A stretch of 64,000 bases of DNA, taken from NCBI RefSeq assembly GCF_000685095.1, contig NZ_BAYE01000003.1, positions 372,001 to 436,000 of the forward strand. The letters are read 5' to 3'. Below, in pieces: positions 55,181-64,000 of the stretch. Position numbers and translations under genes: made by a program. The notes beneath the pieces were generated by a model that worked only from the letters and a program-made list of their open reading frames with translations, was not told where the DNA came from and did no database searches. Numbering within the stretch: the first letter of the stretch is position 1; each line of letters starts with the position of its first letter. Source of the stretch: Paraburkholderia caledonica NBRC 102488. GTDB lineage: Bacteria; Pseudomonadota; Gammaproteobacteria; Burkholderiales; Burkholderiaceae.

Positions 55181-55810
55181 CTAGAAGTCGATGCGCGCCG
55201 CACGCAGGAGGGCAGCGGTTTCAAAAAGCGGCAAACCCATGATACCTGAATAGGACCCGTCGATATGTTCGATAAACTCCGCGGCGCGCCCTTGCACGCC
55301 GTACGCTCCCGCCTTGCCGAACGGCTCGCCGCTCGCTACGTAGCGGCGAATCGCGTCTCGATGCAACGCAGCAAAGCGCACTGTCGATGTGGACAGCGCG
55401 GCGGGCAGCAGCTCGCCGTAAGCATCGACTACCGCCACGGCCGTCAGCACTTCGTGATCGCGGCCAGACAGGCGCGCGAGCATCGCTTCGGCATCGTCGG
55501 CGTCGAGCGGCTTGCCGAGAATGGCGTCGTCGATGGTGACGGTTGTATCCGCAACCAGAACAGGTCGCGCGGCGTGGTTGCCGGCTACGAGCCGGGCATG
55601 CGCGGCCCGGGCTTTCGCCACGCACACGCGCTGCACATAATCGTGCGCACGCTCGCCGGGCAATTCGGCTTCGAGCGCTTCGGCGTCTTCATCGGGGCGC
55701 GGCAGCAGCAGTTCGAAGCGCACGCCGATCTGTTGCAACAACTCCTGACGGCGCGGACTTTGCGACGCGAGATACACGAATGGATGCAGCGAAGCGGCGG
55801 ACGTTGGCAT
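55181..55810 (-). CDS. maf: Maf-type nucleoside-triphosphate pyrophosphatase
   Basis: A 209-residue house-cleaning pyrophosphatase (dTTP/UTP type). [20 protein letters not shown] is the family's first block, [20 protein letters not shown] the second, and [16 protein letters not shown] the C-terminal one. It lies directly upstream of rng; a 208-bp gap separates it from rlmH. Confidence 0.93.
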   Translation of the reverse strand: MPTSAASLHPFVYLASQSPRRQELLQQIGVRFELLLPRPDEDAEALEAELPGERAHDYVQRVCVAKARAAHARLVAGNHAARPVLVADTTVTIDDAILGKPLDADDAEAMLARLSGRDHEVLTAVAVVDAYGELLPAALSTSTVRFAALHRDAIRRYVASGEPFGKAGAYGVQGRAAEFIEHIDGSYSGIMGLPLFETAALLRAARIDF

Positions 55811-56018
55811 GAAATTGTCTCGAACAAACGGTTTATGCGGGCGTGCGTTATCGAGCGCGCCCGGGCGAGGCTCGGCATGCGGGCGCGAGGCTACGGGAGT
55901 GCGTCAGCAGCGTAACGAGGAACGATGGAAATTGCCGGCGATGCTGGCAACTGTGGCCACAACGTCCCGCGTCAGGACCAGCGGGACTCGAAACGCCAGG
56001 TGTCCCGATCGATCTCAC

Positions 56019-56489
56019 TCACGCGCGATGATAGGGATGATTCTGCGTGATGGTCCACGCGCGGTAAAGCTGTTCGGCGAGCAGCACACGTACCATTGCG
56101 TGCGGCAGTGTGAGGCTCGACACGCGCAGCATCATGTCGGCACGTGCCTTAAGTTCGGGATCGAGCCCGTCGGCACCGCCGATCAGAAACGCGACGTCGC
56201 GGCCGTCCTGCTGCCAGCCGGGCAGGGCGCCTGCAAGTTGCATGGTGGTCCAGTCTTTGCCACGTTCATCGAGCGCGACGATGCGCGCGTTTTTGGGCAA
56301 CGCTGCCTCGATCTTCAAGCGCTCGGCGGCCATTACGCTCTCGGCCGGACGGCCTGACGAACGCTGCTCGGGCTTGATTTCGCGCAACTCGATACGCAGC
56401 TCCGGCGGCATGCGCTTCGCGTATTCGTCGAAGCCGACAGCGATCCAGTCGGGCATCTTGTGGCCGACAGCGAGGATGTGCAGTTTCAT
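56019..56489 (-). CDS. rlmH: 23S rRNA pseudouridine-1915 N3-methyltransferase
   Basis: A 156-residue SPOUT methyltransferase that modifies position 1915 of 23S r[38 protein letters not shown] (the SAM-binding knot) and the end [25 protein letters not shown] are the standard signatures. Size is exactly that of the family. It follows rsfS, as in many proteobacteria. Confidence 0.96.
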   Translation of the reverse strand: MKLHILAVGHKMPDWIAVGFDEYAKRMPPELRIELREIKPEQRSSGRPAESVMAAERLKIEAALPKNARIVALDERGKDWTTMQLAGALPGWQQDGRDVAFLIGGADGLDPELKARADMMLRVSSLTLPHAMVRVLLAEQLYRAWTITQNHPYHRA

Positions 56490-56555
56490 GATGCGTAGGA
56501 GCGCCGCTCGCGCAGTTCCGCTGGGACGCGGTTGCAGCGAGCAGTCAAAGCCCGC

Positions 56556-57011
56556 TCACTTGCGGCGCGCGGCCGTCTTGCGCGCGGGCTTCTTCACAGC
56601 CGGCGCTTCTTCGTCTTCTTCCTCCTCGTCGGGCTCGCTCGAACGCGCGCCGCCGAACGGATCAGGCGTAGAGAGCTTGATGCGGACCGGCTTGTCGCCC
56701 CAGATTTCTTCGAGGTTGTAGTACTGGCGCAGCGCCGGTTGCAGGATGTGGACGATCGCGTCGCCGCAATCGACCAGCACCCATTCGCCGATGTCCTCGC
56801 CTTCGGTGCTGACGATGTCACCGCCGGCTTCCTTCACGCCCTCGCGCACGCTCGAGGCCAGCGCCTTGGTTTGCCGGTTGGAGGTGCCGCTCGCGACGAT
56901 CACGCGATCGAACAGCGCCGTCAGGTGGCTGGTGTTGAACACCTTGATGTCTTGCGCTTTGACGTCTTCGAGAGCGTCGACGATCACGCGTTGCAGTTTG
57001 CGAATATCCAT
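56556..57011 (-). CDS. rsfS: Ribosome silencing factor
   Basis: A 151-residue RsfS/Iojap protein that binds ribosomal protein L14 and blocks subunit joining in starvation. MDIRKLQRVIVDALEDVKAQ, TALFDRVIVASGTSNRQTKA and the DWVL-like EWVLVDCGDAIVHIL block are diagnostic. The C-terminal 35 residues are acidic then Lys/Arg-rich, a tail common in Burkholderia. It sits four bases after nadD. Confidence 0.95.
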   Translation of the reverse strand: MDIRKLQRVIVDALEDVKAQDIKVFNTSHLTALFDRVIVASGTSNRQTKALASSVREGVKEAGGDIVSTEGEDIGEWVLVDCGDAIVHILQPALRQYYNLEEIWGDKPVRIKLSTPDPFGGARSSEPDEEEEDEEAPAVKKPARKTAARRK

Positions 57012-57015
57012 GGGT

Positions 57016-57732
57016 TTACCGGTGGTACAAATGATGTTGAAGAATGTAGTCCCACACCGCAGTGGGGACGTGGCTTGCGGCCTCACCCTGTTGTTCGCCG
57101 CCCACATGGGCAAGCCGCTGGCTCACCTGTTCACGCAGATGCGCGCGAATGTCGGTGGCCGAGACGTTGAACGCAAGCGTGGTGTCGATCAGCAAGTGGC
57201 CGCAAGGCGTGGCTCGCAGAACGTCGGCGCCGGCGCGGCGTGCGTCGATTTCACTCGCGACCGCGGGAGGAATCGACGCGAGATCGAAACCGGGCCGCGT
57301 GGCCGCGCAGATGTGCGCGAAGTCGAACAGGCGCCGCCAGTCGCGCCATGTATCGAGATGCACCAGTTGATCCGCGCCGATCAGCAATGCAATGGATGCC
57401 TCGTCGCCTTCCCGCTCGCGCCAGCGTTGCAGCGTGTCGACAGTGTAGGTCGGGCCTTCGTGTTCGATTTCGTCGGTTGCGACTCGCACCGTCGCGCCCG
57501 GCAGCTCGAGTTGACCGGCCGCCGCGCGTGTCATGGCGAGGCGATGCACGGCCGGCGACACGTCCGCTTTCTGCCACGGCTGGCCGGCCGGCAACAGCAC
57601 CAGTTCGGTCAGTTGCAGCACGTCGGCGAAACGCCGCGCGAGCGCAAGGTGGCCGTCGTGGATCGGATCGAACGTGCCGCCGAGCAAACCGATCCGGCGA
57701 GGCAGTGCAACGGGATGAGCGTTCGGCTTCAG
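57016..57732 (-). CDS. nadD: Nicotinate-nucleotide adenylyltransferase (probable CTG start)
   Basis: The enzyme that adenylates nicotinate mononucleotide in NAD synthesis. The ATP-binding [20 protein letters not shown] and the later [11 protein letters not shown] motif are clear. No ATG or GTG lies upstream of the first motif. A TTG at 57687 would begin at LGGTF and cut off the first beta strand, whereas a CTG at 57732 has AAAGGA eight bases upstream and gives [20 protein letters not shown], a full-length 238-residue enzyme. I therefore choose CTG, with moderate certainty on the start only. Confidence 0.9.
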   Translation of the reverse strand: MKPNAHPVALPRRIGLLGGTFDPIHDGHLALARRFADVLQLTELVLLPAGQPWQKADVSPAVHRLAMTRAAAGQLELPGATVRVATDEIEHEGPTYTVDTLQRWREREGDEASIALLIGADQLVHLDTWRDWRRLFDFAHICAATRPGFDLASIPPAVASEIDARRAGADVLRATPCGHLLIDTTLAFNVSATDIRAHLREQVSQRLAHVGGEQQGEAASHVPTAVWDYILQHHLYHR

Positions 57733-57793
57733 GTGAAAGTCCTTTGTCGTAGCCAGGTGCGGGGCAGTGCGCGTCTGCGGGGTTGCCGAGCGC

Positions 57794-58717
57794 TCACACC
57801 CAGTCGCGCGGCACGAGAAAATCGGTGTAAAGGCGCGCTTCCGGCGTGCCCGGTTCGGGATGCCAGTTGTAGCGCCAGTTCACCACAGGCGGCATCGACA
57901 TCAGAATCGATTCGGTGCGTCCGCCGCTCTGCAGCCCAAACAGTGTGCCACGGTCGAAGACCAGATTGAACTCGACGTAGCGCCCGCGCCGGTAAGCCTG
58001 GAATTCGCGCTCGGCCTCGCCGTACGGAATGTTGCGGCGCTTTTCGATGATCGGCAGGTACGCTTTGAGGAATCCTTCGCCCACGCTTCTGAGCATGGCG
58101 AACGATTGGTCGAAGCCTGGCGCCGAGTAATCGTCGAAAAAAATACCGCCGATTCCGCGCGGCTCGTTCCTGTGCTTCAGGAAGAAATAGTCGTCGCACC
58201 AGCGCTTGAAGCTGGGGTACAAGTCCGCGCCATAAGGCTCCAGCGCATCGCGGCAGACGCGGTGGAAATGCCGCGCGTCTTCTTCGTAGCCGTAGTAGGG
58301 CGTCAGATCCATGCCGCCGCCGAACCAGAACACCGGCTCTTCGCCGGGCTTGGTGGCGACCAGCAGGCGCACGTTCATATGCACCGTCGGGCAATGCGGA
58401 TTGTGCGGGTGCAGCACGAGAGACACACCCATCGCCTCGAAGCCGCGCCCGGCCAGTTGGGGACGCGCCGCGCTCGCGGAGCCTGGCAACGCGTCGCCCG
58501 CGACGTCGGAAAAGCCAATGCCGGCACGTTCGAAGAAGTTGCCGCCTTCCAGAATGCGCGTGAAGCCGCCGCCGCGCAGCTTTTCGCCGGGCGTGCGCTG
58601 CCATGCGTCGGTGGCGAACGGCTTGCCGTCGAACGCGCCCAGCGTGTCCGCGATTTGGGTTTGCAGGCTTTGCAGCCAGATGCGCACGGCTTGTGCGTCG
58701 TAGCTCGAATCGGTCAT
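57794..58717 (-). CDS. hemF: Oxygen-dependent coproporphyrinogen III oxidase
   Basis: A 307-residue enzyme of heme synthesis that decarboxylates coproporphyrinogen III using O2. The conserved [58 protein letters not shown] and [18 protein letters not shown] blocks are present. The ATG at 58717 (MTDSSYDAQ) gives the usual length; one eight codons earlier is possible. Downstream lies nadD after about 60 bp. Confidence 0.95.
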   Translation of the reverse strand: MTDSSYDAQAVRIWLQSLQTQIADTLGAFDGKPFATDAWQRTPGEKLRGGGFTRILEGGNFFERAGIGFSDVAGDALPGSASAARPQLAGRGFEAMGVSLVLHPHNPHCPTVHMNVRLLVATKPGEEPVFWFGGGMDLTPYYGYEEDARHFHRVCRDALEPYGADLYPSFKRWCDDYFFLKHRNEPRGIGGIFFDDYSAPGFDQSFAMLRSVGEGFLKAYLPIIEKRRNIPYGEAEREFQAYRRGRYVEFNLVFDRGTLFGLQSGGRTESILMSMPPVVNWRYNWHPEPGTPEARLYTDFLVPRDWV

Positions 58718-58877
58718 CAATGCAGGTGCTGAAGGCGGCACGTCGGTGCCGCGGGTTGCTCGTGAGGCGCCGCGCTGTGTTTCCAGGACGCCGTCGCGAA
58801 GGCGCGGCCGAACGGGCGCGCCCGCATCCCCGCAGTGTAGCGCCGCTGGCGCCGCGAACCGGCGAGCGCCTCGCGCG

Positions 58878-60176
58878 TCAGTGCTTGCCTTCCGTCTTCG
58901 CGTCGTGCTTGCGGTTCAGCGCGCGATAGCCGATGTCGCGCCGGTACTGCATGCCGTCGAACGAAATCTGGTTGATCGTTTCATACGCGACCGACTGCGC
59001 GCTGCGCACCGAATCGGCTAGACCGACCACGCAAAGCACGCGGCCGCCCGACGTGAGGAGCTTGCCCTCGGTTAGCGTGGTGCCCGCATGGAAGGTGACC
59101 GAGTCGGCCGTCTCGGCAGGAATGTCGTTGATGCGGTCGCCCTTGCGCGGCGTATCCGGATAATTGTGCGCGGCGAGCACCACGCCGAGCGCGGTGCGGC
59201 GGTCCCACTCCAGCTCCACCGTGTCCAGCGTGCCCGCGATTGCCTGCTCGACCACCTTCGAATAGTCGCCCTTCAAACGCGCCATGATCGGCTGCGTTTC
59301 GGGGTCGCCCATGCGGCAGTTGAACTCGAGCGTTCTGGGATTGCCTTGCGCGTCGATCATCAGGCCGGCGTACAGAAAGCCGGTGTAGCGGATGCCTTCT
59401 TTTTCCATGCCGCGCACGGTCGGCAGGATGATTTCGCGCATCACTCGCGCATGCAGTTGCGGCGTGACGATCGGCGCGGGCGAGTAGGCGCCCATGCCGC
59501 CGGTGTTCGGGCCCTGATCGCCGTCGAGCAGACGCTTGTGGTCCTGGCTCGACGCGAGCGGCAGCACATGCTTGCCGTCTACCATCACGATGAAACTTGC
59601 CTCTTCGCCCGCGAGGAACTCCTCGATCACGACGCGCGCGCCGGCGTCGCCGAGCTTGTTGTCCGACAGCATCATGTCGACCGCGGCGTGCGCTTCTTCC
59701 AGCGTCTGCGCGACGACCACACCCTTGCCGGCGGCTAGGCCGTCAGCCTTGATGACGATCGGTGCGCCCCTGGCGTCGAGATACGCGTGCGCGGCGGCGA
59801 CGTCGGCGAAGGTTTCGTATTCGGCCGTGGGGATCGCATGGCGCTTCATGAACGCCTTCGCGAAGTCTTTCGAGCTTTCGAGCTGCGCGGCTTCCTTCGT
59901 CGGTCCGAAAATCTTCAGGCCGCGGGAACGGAACAGATTGACAATGCCTGCCGCGAGCGGCGCTTCCGGCCCAACCAGCGTGAAGGCGATCTGTTCCTGC
60001 TCGACGAAATCGGCGAGCGCGGCCGGCTCGGTAATGTCGACGTTGCGCAGACGCTCGTCCTGCGCGGTTCCGCCGTTGCCAGGAGCCACGTAGACGAGCT
60101 GGACCCGCGGCGATTGCGCGAGCTTCCATGCGAGCGCATGTTCGCGACCGCCGGAACCGACGACGAGTAACTTCAT
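58878..60176 (-). CDS. purD: Phosphoribosylamine-glycine ligase
   Basis: A 432-residue ATP-grasp enzyme, second step of purine synthesis. [20 protein letters not shown], the ATP-binding [40 protein letters not shown] and [16 protein letters not shown] are all standard. It ends 160 bp before hemF on the same strand. Confidence 0.97.
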   Translation of the reverse strand: MKLLVVGSGGREHALAWKLAQSPRVQLVYVAPGNGGTAQDERLRNVDITEPAALADFVEQEQIAFTLVGPEAPLAAGIVNLFRSRGLKIFGPTKEAAQLESSKDFAKAFMKRHAIPTAEYETFADVAAAHAYLDARGAPIVIKADGLAAGKGVVVAQTLEEAHAAVDMMLSDNKLGDAGARVVIEEFLAGEEASFIVMVDGKHVLPLASSQDHKRLLDGDQGPNTGGMGAYSPAPIVTPQLHARVMREIILPTVRGMEKEGIRYTGFLYAGLMIDAQGNPRTLEFNCRMGDPETQPIMARLKGDYSKVVEQAIAGTLDTVELEWDRRTALGVVLAAHNYPDTPRKGDRINDIPAETADSVTFHAGTTLTEGKLLTSGGRVLCVVGLADSVRSAQSVAYETINQISFDGMQYRRDIGYRALNRKHDAKTEGKH

Positions 60177-60538
60177 GTGAATCCCCGAGACTTTAAAAAC
60201 GATAAACGGCTGAAGCAGCGAGCGCAGCCGTGCAATAAATAGCGAGATTCGCGCCGGGTCGGCCCGCGCCGGCGATCAAGCCGGCGCACCAAGTCCGGGA
60301 CGAGCCCGAGTGGCGATGACGTGGCGGGCGCACAACCCTCCACCTCTGTCCGAAACGCCCGTTCAGCGCAACGATCTGCATCAAGCGGCGGTAACGCAGC
60401 GGTAAAGCGGCAGCAAGCCGCAGCAAACCAGCAACAAAGCCGCAATCAAGCAGCAACGCGAAGGCCCGTCGGCGGCCCGTCGCGAGTTCGGGTTCGTCGA
60501 TCAACGCGAGCCCCAATCCGAACGGTGCCTGAGCACAC
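60177..60538. other. 360-bp gap between purD and the YebC gene
   Basis: No gene found. The part around 60405-60465 is a low-complexity run of GCAGCAA/GCAACAA-like words. The purD promoter probably lies at its left end, but no clear boxes were seen. Confidence 0.5.
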
Positions 60539-61267
60539 TCACTCGTCGGCGATCGCGGCGTTTGTATAGACTTCCTGCACGTCGTCCAGATTTTCCAGCG
60601 CGTCGAGCAGCTTCTGCATTTTGACCGCGTCGTCGCCTGTGAACTCGACTTCCGTCTGAGGTTTCATTGTCACCTCGGCCACTTCGGCCTTGAAGCCCGC
60701 GGCTTCGAGCGCGGTCTTCACCTTCGGGAAGTCGTTCGGCGGGCACAGAACTTCAATGCTGCCGTCTTCGTTCGTGACGACGTCGTCGGCACCCGCTTCG
60801 AGCGCGGCTTCCATCAGCTTGTCTTCGGGCGTGCCCGGCGCAAACAGGAACTGGCCGACGTGATCGAACATGAACGAGACCGAGCCGTCGGTGCCCATGT
60901 TGCCGCCGTTCTTCGAGAACGCGTGACGCACTTCCGCCACTGTGCGGGTACGGTTGTCGGTCATGGTGTCGACGATCACCGCCGCACCGCCGATGCCGTA
61001 GCCTTCGTAGCGGATTTCTTCGTAGTTCGCGCCGTCCACACCGCCCACGCCGCGCTGGATCGCGCGGTTGACGTTGTCTTTCGGCATGTTGGCGTCGTAC
61101 GCCTTTTCGACGGCCAGCCGCAGACGCGGATTCGAGTCGATGTCGCCGCCGCCCATGCGCGCCGCGACCTGAATTTCCTTGATGAGCCGCGTCCAGACCT
61201 TGCCGCGCTTGGCGTCGGCCGCTGCTTTCTTATGCTTGATGTTGGCCCATTTCGAATGACCCGCCAT
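60539..61267 (-). CDS. YebC/PmpR-family translation/transcription regulator
   Basis: A 242-residue protein of the YebC/TACO1 family. [20 protein letters not shown] is the universal start, followed by [19 protein letters not shown] and [20 protein letters not shown]. Members help ribosomes through polyproline stretches and some regulate transcription. The ATG at 61267 is fixed by the conserved N-terminus. Confidence 0.95.
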   Translation of the reverse strand: MAGHSKWANIKHKKAAADAKRGKVWTRLIKEIQVAARMGGGDIDSNPRLRLAVEKAYDANMPKDNVNRAIQRGVGGVDGANYEEIRYEGYGIGGAAVIVDTMTDNRTRTVAEVRHAFSKNGGNMGTDGSVSFMFDHVGQFLFAPGTPEDKLMEAALEAGADDVVTNEDGSIEVLCPPNDFPKVKTALEAAGFKAEVAEVTMKPQTEVEFTGDDAVKMQKLLDALENLDDVQEVYTNAAIADE

Positions 61268-61725
61268 ACCTTTCTCCGTCGCGCGCGCCAGCGGGGCGCA
61301 CGCATTGTGCAATTGTCGTTGCGATTCCGGGCGCTCGTGCGTGTGCTTGCCGCCTTGCGCCTCGATGCTGAATTCGCGCCCTTGTCCGTTTAGCCGCCGT
61401 TACTCAAGTCCAAGTCGCGCCGCGCCTTGTCTCATCGCGCCGGGCGCGGCCGGCGGGTGCGAAGCACTGTGGCGCGGCCGGCAGGCGCCGTGCGGCTAAC
61501 GGCACCGCGAATAACGGCTGGCTGGCCGGTCAGCGTGCATTGCCCGCCAGGACACGCTGTGAGCCTCGAGGTGCCGGAAGCGGGGCTGCCCTTTAAGTGG
61601 ACTCGAATTTTATCACGGCGGGACGGGGCGGCAGAGGCAGACGTCGACGTGAATTGCACAGAAAGTGCGCGTGCGCGGCGTTCAGCGGCGGCAATGAGAT
61701 GCCGCCGGCCCCATTTTTCTATTTG
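61268..61725. other. 458-bp gap between upp and the YebC gene
   Basis: No gene recognised. It should contain the promoter of the YebC gene and the 3' end of the upp transcript. Confidence 0.45.
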
Positions 61726-62376
61726 TCAGTTCTTCGTTCCGAACAAGCGGTCGCCCGCATCGCCCAGGCCCGGCACGATGTACGCGTGCTCGTTCAGATG
61801 CGAATCGAGCGATGCAACGAAAAGCTTCACGTCCGGATGCGCGTCCTGGAACACCTGCACGCCTTCGGGTGCGGCGACCAGCGCGAGGAACAGGATATTC
61901 TCGCCGGCCACGTTGCGGCGCTTGAGCACGTCGACTGCATGCACCGCCGAATAGCCGGTTGCGACCATCGGATCGCACAGAATGAACACGCGGTCCTCGA
62001 GATCGGGCAGGCGCACCAGATATTCGACCGGCCGGTGATCTTCCGCGCGATACACGCCGATATGACCCACGCGCGCGGACGGCACCAGTTCCAGCAGGCC
62101 GTCCGACATGCCGATGCCCGCGCGCAGCACCGGCACGATGGCGAGCTTCTTGCCGGCGATCACCGGCGCGTCGATCTCGACGAGCGGCGTGCTGAGCCGG
62201 CGGGTGGTCATCGGCAGATTGCGGGTGATTTCGTAGCCCATCAGCAGCGTGATCTCGCGCAGCAGTTCGCGGAACGTGCGCGTCGAGGTGTCCCGGTCAC
62301 GCATGTGCGACAGCTTGTGCTGGATCAGCGGGTGATCGAGGATGAAAAGGTTGGGGAAACGGCTGTCCTGAGTCAT
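61726..62376 (-). CDS. upp: Uracil phosphoribosyltransferase
   Basis: A 216-residue salvage enzyme making UMP from uracil and [24 protein letters not shown] at the start, [19 protein letters not shown], the PRPP loop [11 protein letters not shown] and the C-terminal [16 protein letters not shown] are diagnostic. The start is the ATG at 62376 ([11 protein letters not shown]). It is divergent from an SDR gene. Confidence 0.96.
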   Translation of the reverse strand: MTQDSRFPNLFILDHPLIQHKLSHMRDRDTSTRTFRELLREITLLMGYEITRNLPMTTRRLSTPLVEIDAPVIAGKKLAIVPVLRAGIGMSDGLLELVPSARVGHIGVYRAEDHRPVEYLVRLPDLEDRVFILCDPMVATGYSAVHAVDVLKRRNVAGENILFLALVAAPEGVQVFQDAHPDVKLFVASLDSHLNEHAYIVPGLGDAGDRLFGTKN

Positions 62377-62625
62377 GGGCGGGGGCACGAGCGGCGGCAA
62401 AAAGGTCGATTCGGGGCCGATCCGGGGATCGGTTCGGCGCATTGCGCGGCGAGCGCAATCAACTTGCGACGGCCGGCGCACGCGCCACGGCGCAAGTTTA
62501 CCGAAAGAGTGGCCCCGGAAGATACCGGAGATTGCAGCAGCCCGGCGCAGTCCGGCACCGATTCTTCTAGAATCGGGGGAAACTTTGCAACCATTCAGCA
62601 AGACGCCAGCGAGGAGAACGCATAC

Positions 62626-63405
62626 ATGGACATGGGCATTGCAGGACGCACAGCGCTGGTTTGCGCGGCGAGCAAGGGTTTGGGGCGCGGTTGTGCTGAA
62701 GCGCTCGCGGCTGAAGGCGTCAACCTGACGATCGTCGCCCGCACTGCCGGCCCGCTCGAAGCGACAGCCGACGACATTCGCCGTCGAACTGGCGTCGAGG
62801 TGAAGACGGTCGCATGCGACATCACCACGCCCGAAGGTCGGGCAGCCGCGCTCGCGGCTTGTCCGCAGCCGGACATTCTGGTGAATAACGCGGGCGGCCC
62901 GCCGCCCGGCGACTTCCGCGAATTCACACACGACGACTGGATCCGCGCGCTGGAAAGCAACATGCTCACGCCGATCGAGCTGATTCGGGCGACTATCGAC
63001 TCGATGAGCGCACGCGGCTACGGGCGCATCGTCAACATCACAAGTTCGGCCGTGAAGTCGCCGATCGACGTACTGGGCCTGTCGAATGGCGCGCGTTCGG
63101 GCCTGACCGGTTTCGTCGCGGGTCTCGCGCGCAAGATGGCGCCCACCGGCGTCACGATCAACAACCTGCTGCCGGGCATGTTCGATACGGACCGGATCGC
63201 CGTCACGATGCAAGCGGCAGCGAAATCGAACAACATTTCCCTCGAAGAAGCCCGCGCGCAGCGCATGAAGGCGATTCCCGCCGGACGCTTCGGCAATCCC
63301 GACGAATTCGGCCGTGCCTGTGCCTTTCTGTGCAGCGTCCACGCGGGTTACATCACCGGACAGAACTGGCTGATCGACGGCGGCGCTTATCCCGGCACGT
63401 TCTAG
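62626..63405 (+). CDS. SDR-family protein lacking the canonical YxxxK motif
   Basis: A 259-residue protein with the SDR fold. The nucleotide-binding region is [22 protein letters not shown] lies in the middle, and the end is [18 protein letters not shown]. At the active site, where Y-x3-K is expected after the catalytic serine (NITSSAVKS), the sequence is [13 protein letters not shown] (150-162), without tyrosine or lysine. GAGGAG precedes the ATG. It belongs to an SDR subgroup in which this motif is altered; it may be a non-oxidoreductase or use a different acid/base. mgsA follows 98 bp later. Confidence 0.85.
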   Translation: MDMGIAGRTALVCAASKGLGRGCAEALAAEGVNLTIVARTAGPLEATADDIRRRTGVEVKTVACDITTPEGRAAALAACPQPDILVNNAGGPPPGDFREFTHDDWIRALESNMLTPIELIRATIDSMSARGYGRIVNITSSAVKSPIDVLGLSNGARSGLTGFVAGLARKMAPTGVTINNLLPGMFDTDRIAVTMQAAAKSNNISLEEARAQRMKAIPAGRFGNPDEFGRACAFLCSVHAGYITGQNWLIDGGAYPGTF

Positions 63406-63503
63406 ACGCATACGTTCACATAGGTGCGCGCCGTGGGTCCACGGCGGCACTTCGAGCAACATCACAACAACGACAATCACAACGGTTCCAGGAGTCTTAC
63501 GTC

Positions 63504-63893
63504 ATGACCACCCGCATTGCGCTGATCGCGCACGATCACAAGAAAGACGACATCGTCAAACTGGCCGGCGAATACGTCGACACGCTCAAGCGCTGCGACG
63601 TCGTCGCGACCGGCACGACCGGCGGGCGCATTAGCGAAGCGCACGGGCTGACCGTCGAGCGCATGCTGTCCGGCCCACACGGCGGCGACCTGCAGATCGG
63701 CGCGCAACTCGCGGAAGGGCGCGTGGACATGGTCATTTTCCTGCGCGATCCGATGACGTCGCAACCGCACGAACCGGATATCAACGCGCTGGTACGCGCA
63801 TGCGACGTACACAACATTCCGTGCGCGACCAACATCTCGACGGCACGCATGGTTCTCGACGTACTCACGCTGCGTCTCGCGCAACAGGTTTGA
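63504..63893 (+). CDS. mgsA: Methylglyoxal synthase
   Basis: A 129-residue enzyme converting dihydroxyacetone phosphate to methylglyoxal and phosphate, a bypass of lower glycolysis. [48 protein letters not shown] and [17 protein letters not shown] carry the phosphate-binding and catalytic aspartate/histidine residues. CCAGGAG lies before the ATG. Confidence 0.95.
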   Translation: MTTRIALIAHDHKKDDIVKLAGEYVDTLKRCDVVATGTTGGRISEAHGLTVERMLSGPHGGDLQIGAQLAEGRVDMVIFLRDPMTSQPHEPDINALVRACDVHNIPCATNISTARMVLDVLTLRLAQQV

Positions 63894-63956
63894 CGCTGCA
63901 TACGCGAGGCTCATCGGCCAGACAATCAGCCCGCATTCCAAATCAAGGAGACACGA

Positions 63957-64000
63957 ATGGTCAAAGCAATCCGATTCGATAAAACCGGCGGCCCCGAAGT
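63957..64000 (+). CDS. Quinone oxidoreductase-like (zinc-type ADH family), 5' end only
   Basis: Only the first 14 codons are in the window: MVKAIRFDKTGGPEV, typical of NADPH:quinone reductase (Qor-like) proteins. AAGGAG precedes the ATG. The rest lies beyond the window. Confidence 0.6.
   Translation, partial: MVKAIRFDKTGGPE

Noticed and set aside
60405..60465. GCAGCAA-like repeats before the YebC gene, considered as a CRISPR-like or regulatory repeat
   Set aside because: The units are short and irregular with no spacers; simple low-complexity DNA.

Overview
The window is a high-GC chromosome segment of a beta-proteobacterium, most likely Paraburkholderia or a close Burkholderiaceae relative. 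Three things point there: the gene order thrS-infC-rpmI-rplT-pheS-pheT-ihfA-merR-tRNA-Pro, the block yebC-purD-hemF-nadD-rsfS-rlmH-maf-rng, and protein sequences that look Burkholderia-like throughout. All calls come from reading the sequence; no database search was possible.

Left core (1-24128): the 5' end of an O-acetylhomoserine sulfhydrylase gene, a CBS-domain protein, a fused transporter/acyltransferase, aroC, a TPR-glycosyltransferase-like protein, ETF-ubiquinone oxidoreductase, an SDR, a thioesterase, a PAS-LuxR regulator beside the two 3-oxoacid CoA-transferase subunits, an alpha/beta hydrolase, a RidA protein, relA, tRNA-Val, and then the translation supercluster from thrS to the MerR gene, ending in tRNA-Pro(GGG).

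Island (about 24130-48293): a 24-kb element sits in the 3' end of tRNA-Pro. A tyrosine integrase lies just inside the tRNA, and 28 bp of the tRNA 3' end recurs at the far boundary. The island is visibly lower in GC and full of gene fragments. It carries a short run of phage-type genes (ribbon-helix-helix regulators, a coiled-coil protein, a protease/scaffold-like tail, a Mu-type baseplate hub) but no capsid, portal or large terminase. It also carries many candidate defence genes: an AbiGi/DUF2971-like protein, a DUF6896-like/HEPN protein, an Mrr-type nuclease fused to a STAND-like NTPase, a NucS-like nuclease, AIPR, a stand-alone RelA/SpoT synthetase, a GIY-YIG nuclease and an orphan HicB. An 80-bp sequence that resembles a phage packaging site occurs twice (40149 and 46260), each time downstream of a large defence gene and upstream of an intact or decayed small-terminase-like gene. 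Each unit is also preceded by a copy of the same small gene (intact at 37306, a pseudogene at 43912). The simplest reading is a phage satellite, or a prophage reduced to packaging signals plus cargo, whose cargo slot was duplicated and now holds two different defence genes.

Right core (48294-64000): the hairpin that presumably terminated tRNA-Pro before insertion; a LysR regulator divergent from an MHS transporter, an alpha/beta hydrolase and a lipoprotein tannase/feruloyl esterase, a plausible aromatic-ester utilisation unit; the reverse-strand block yebC-purD-hemF-nadD-rsfS-rlmH-maf-rng; then upp, an SDR, mgsA and the first codons of a quinone-oxidoreductase-like gene.
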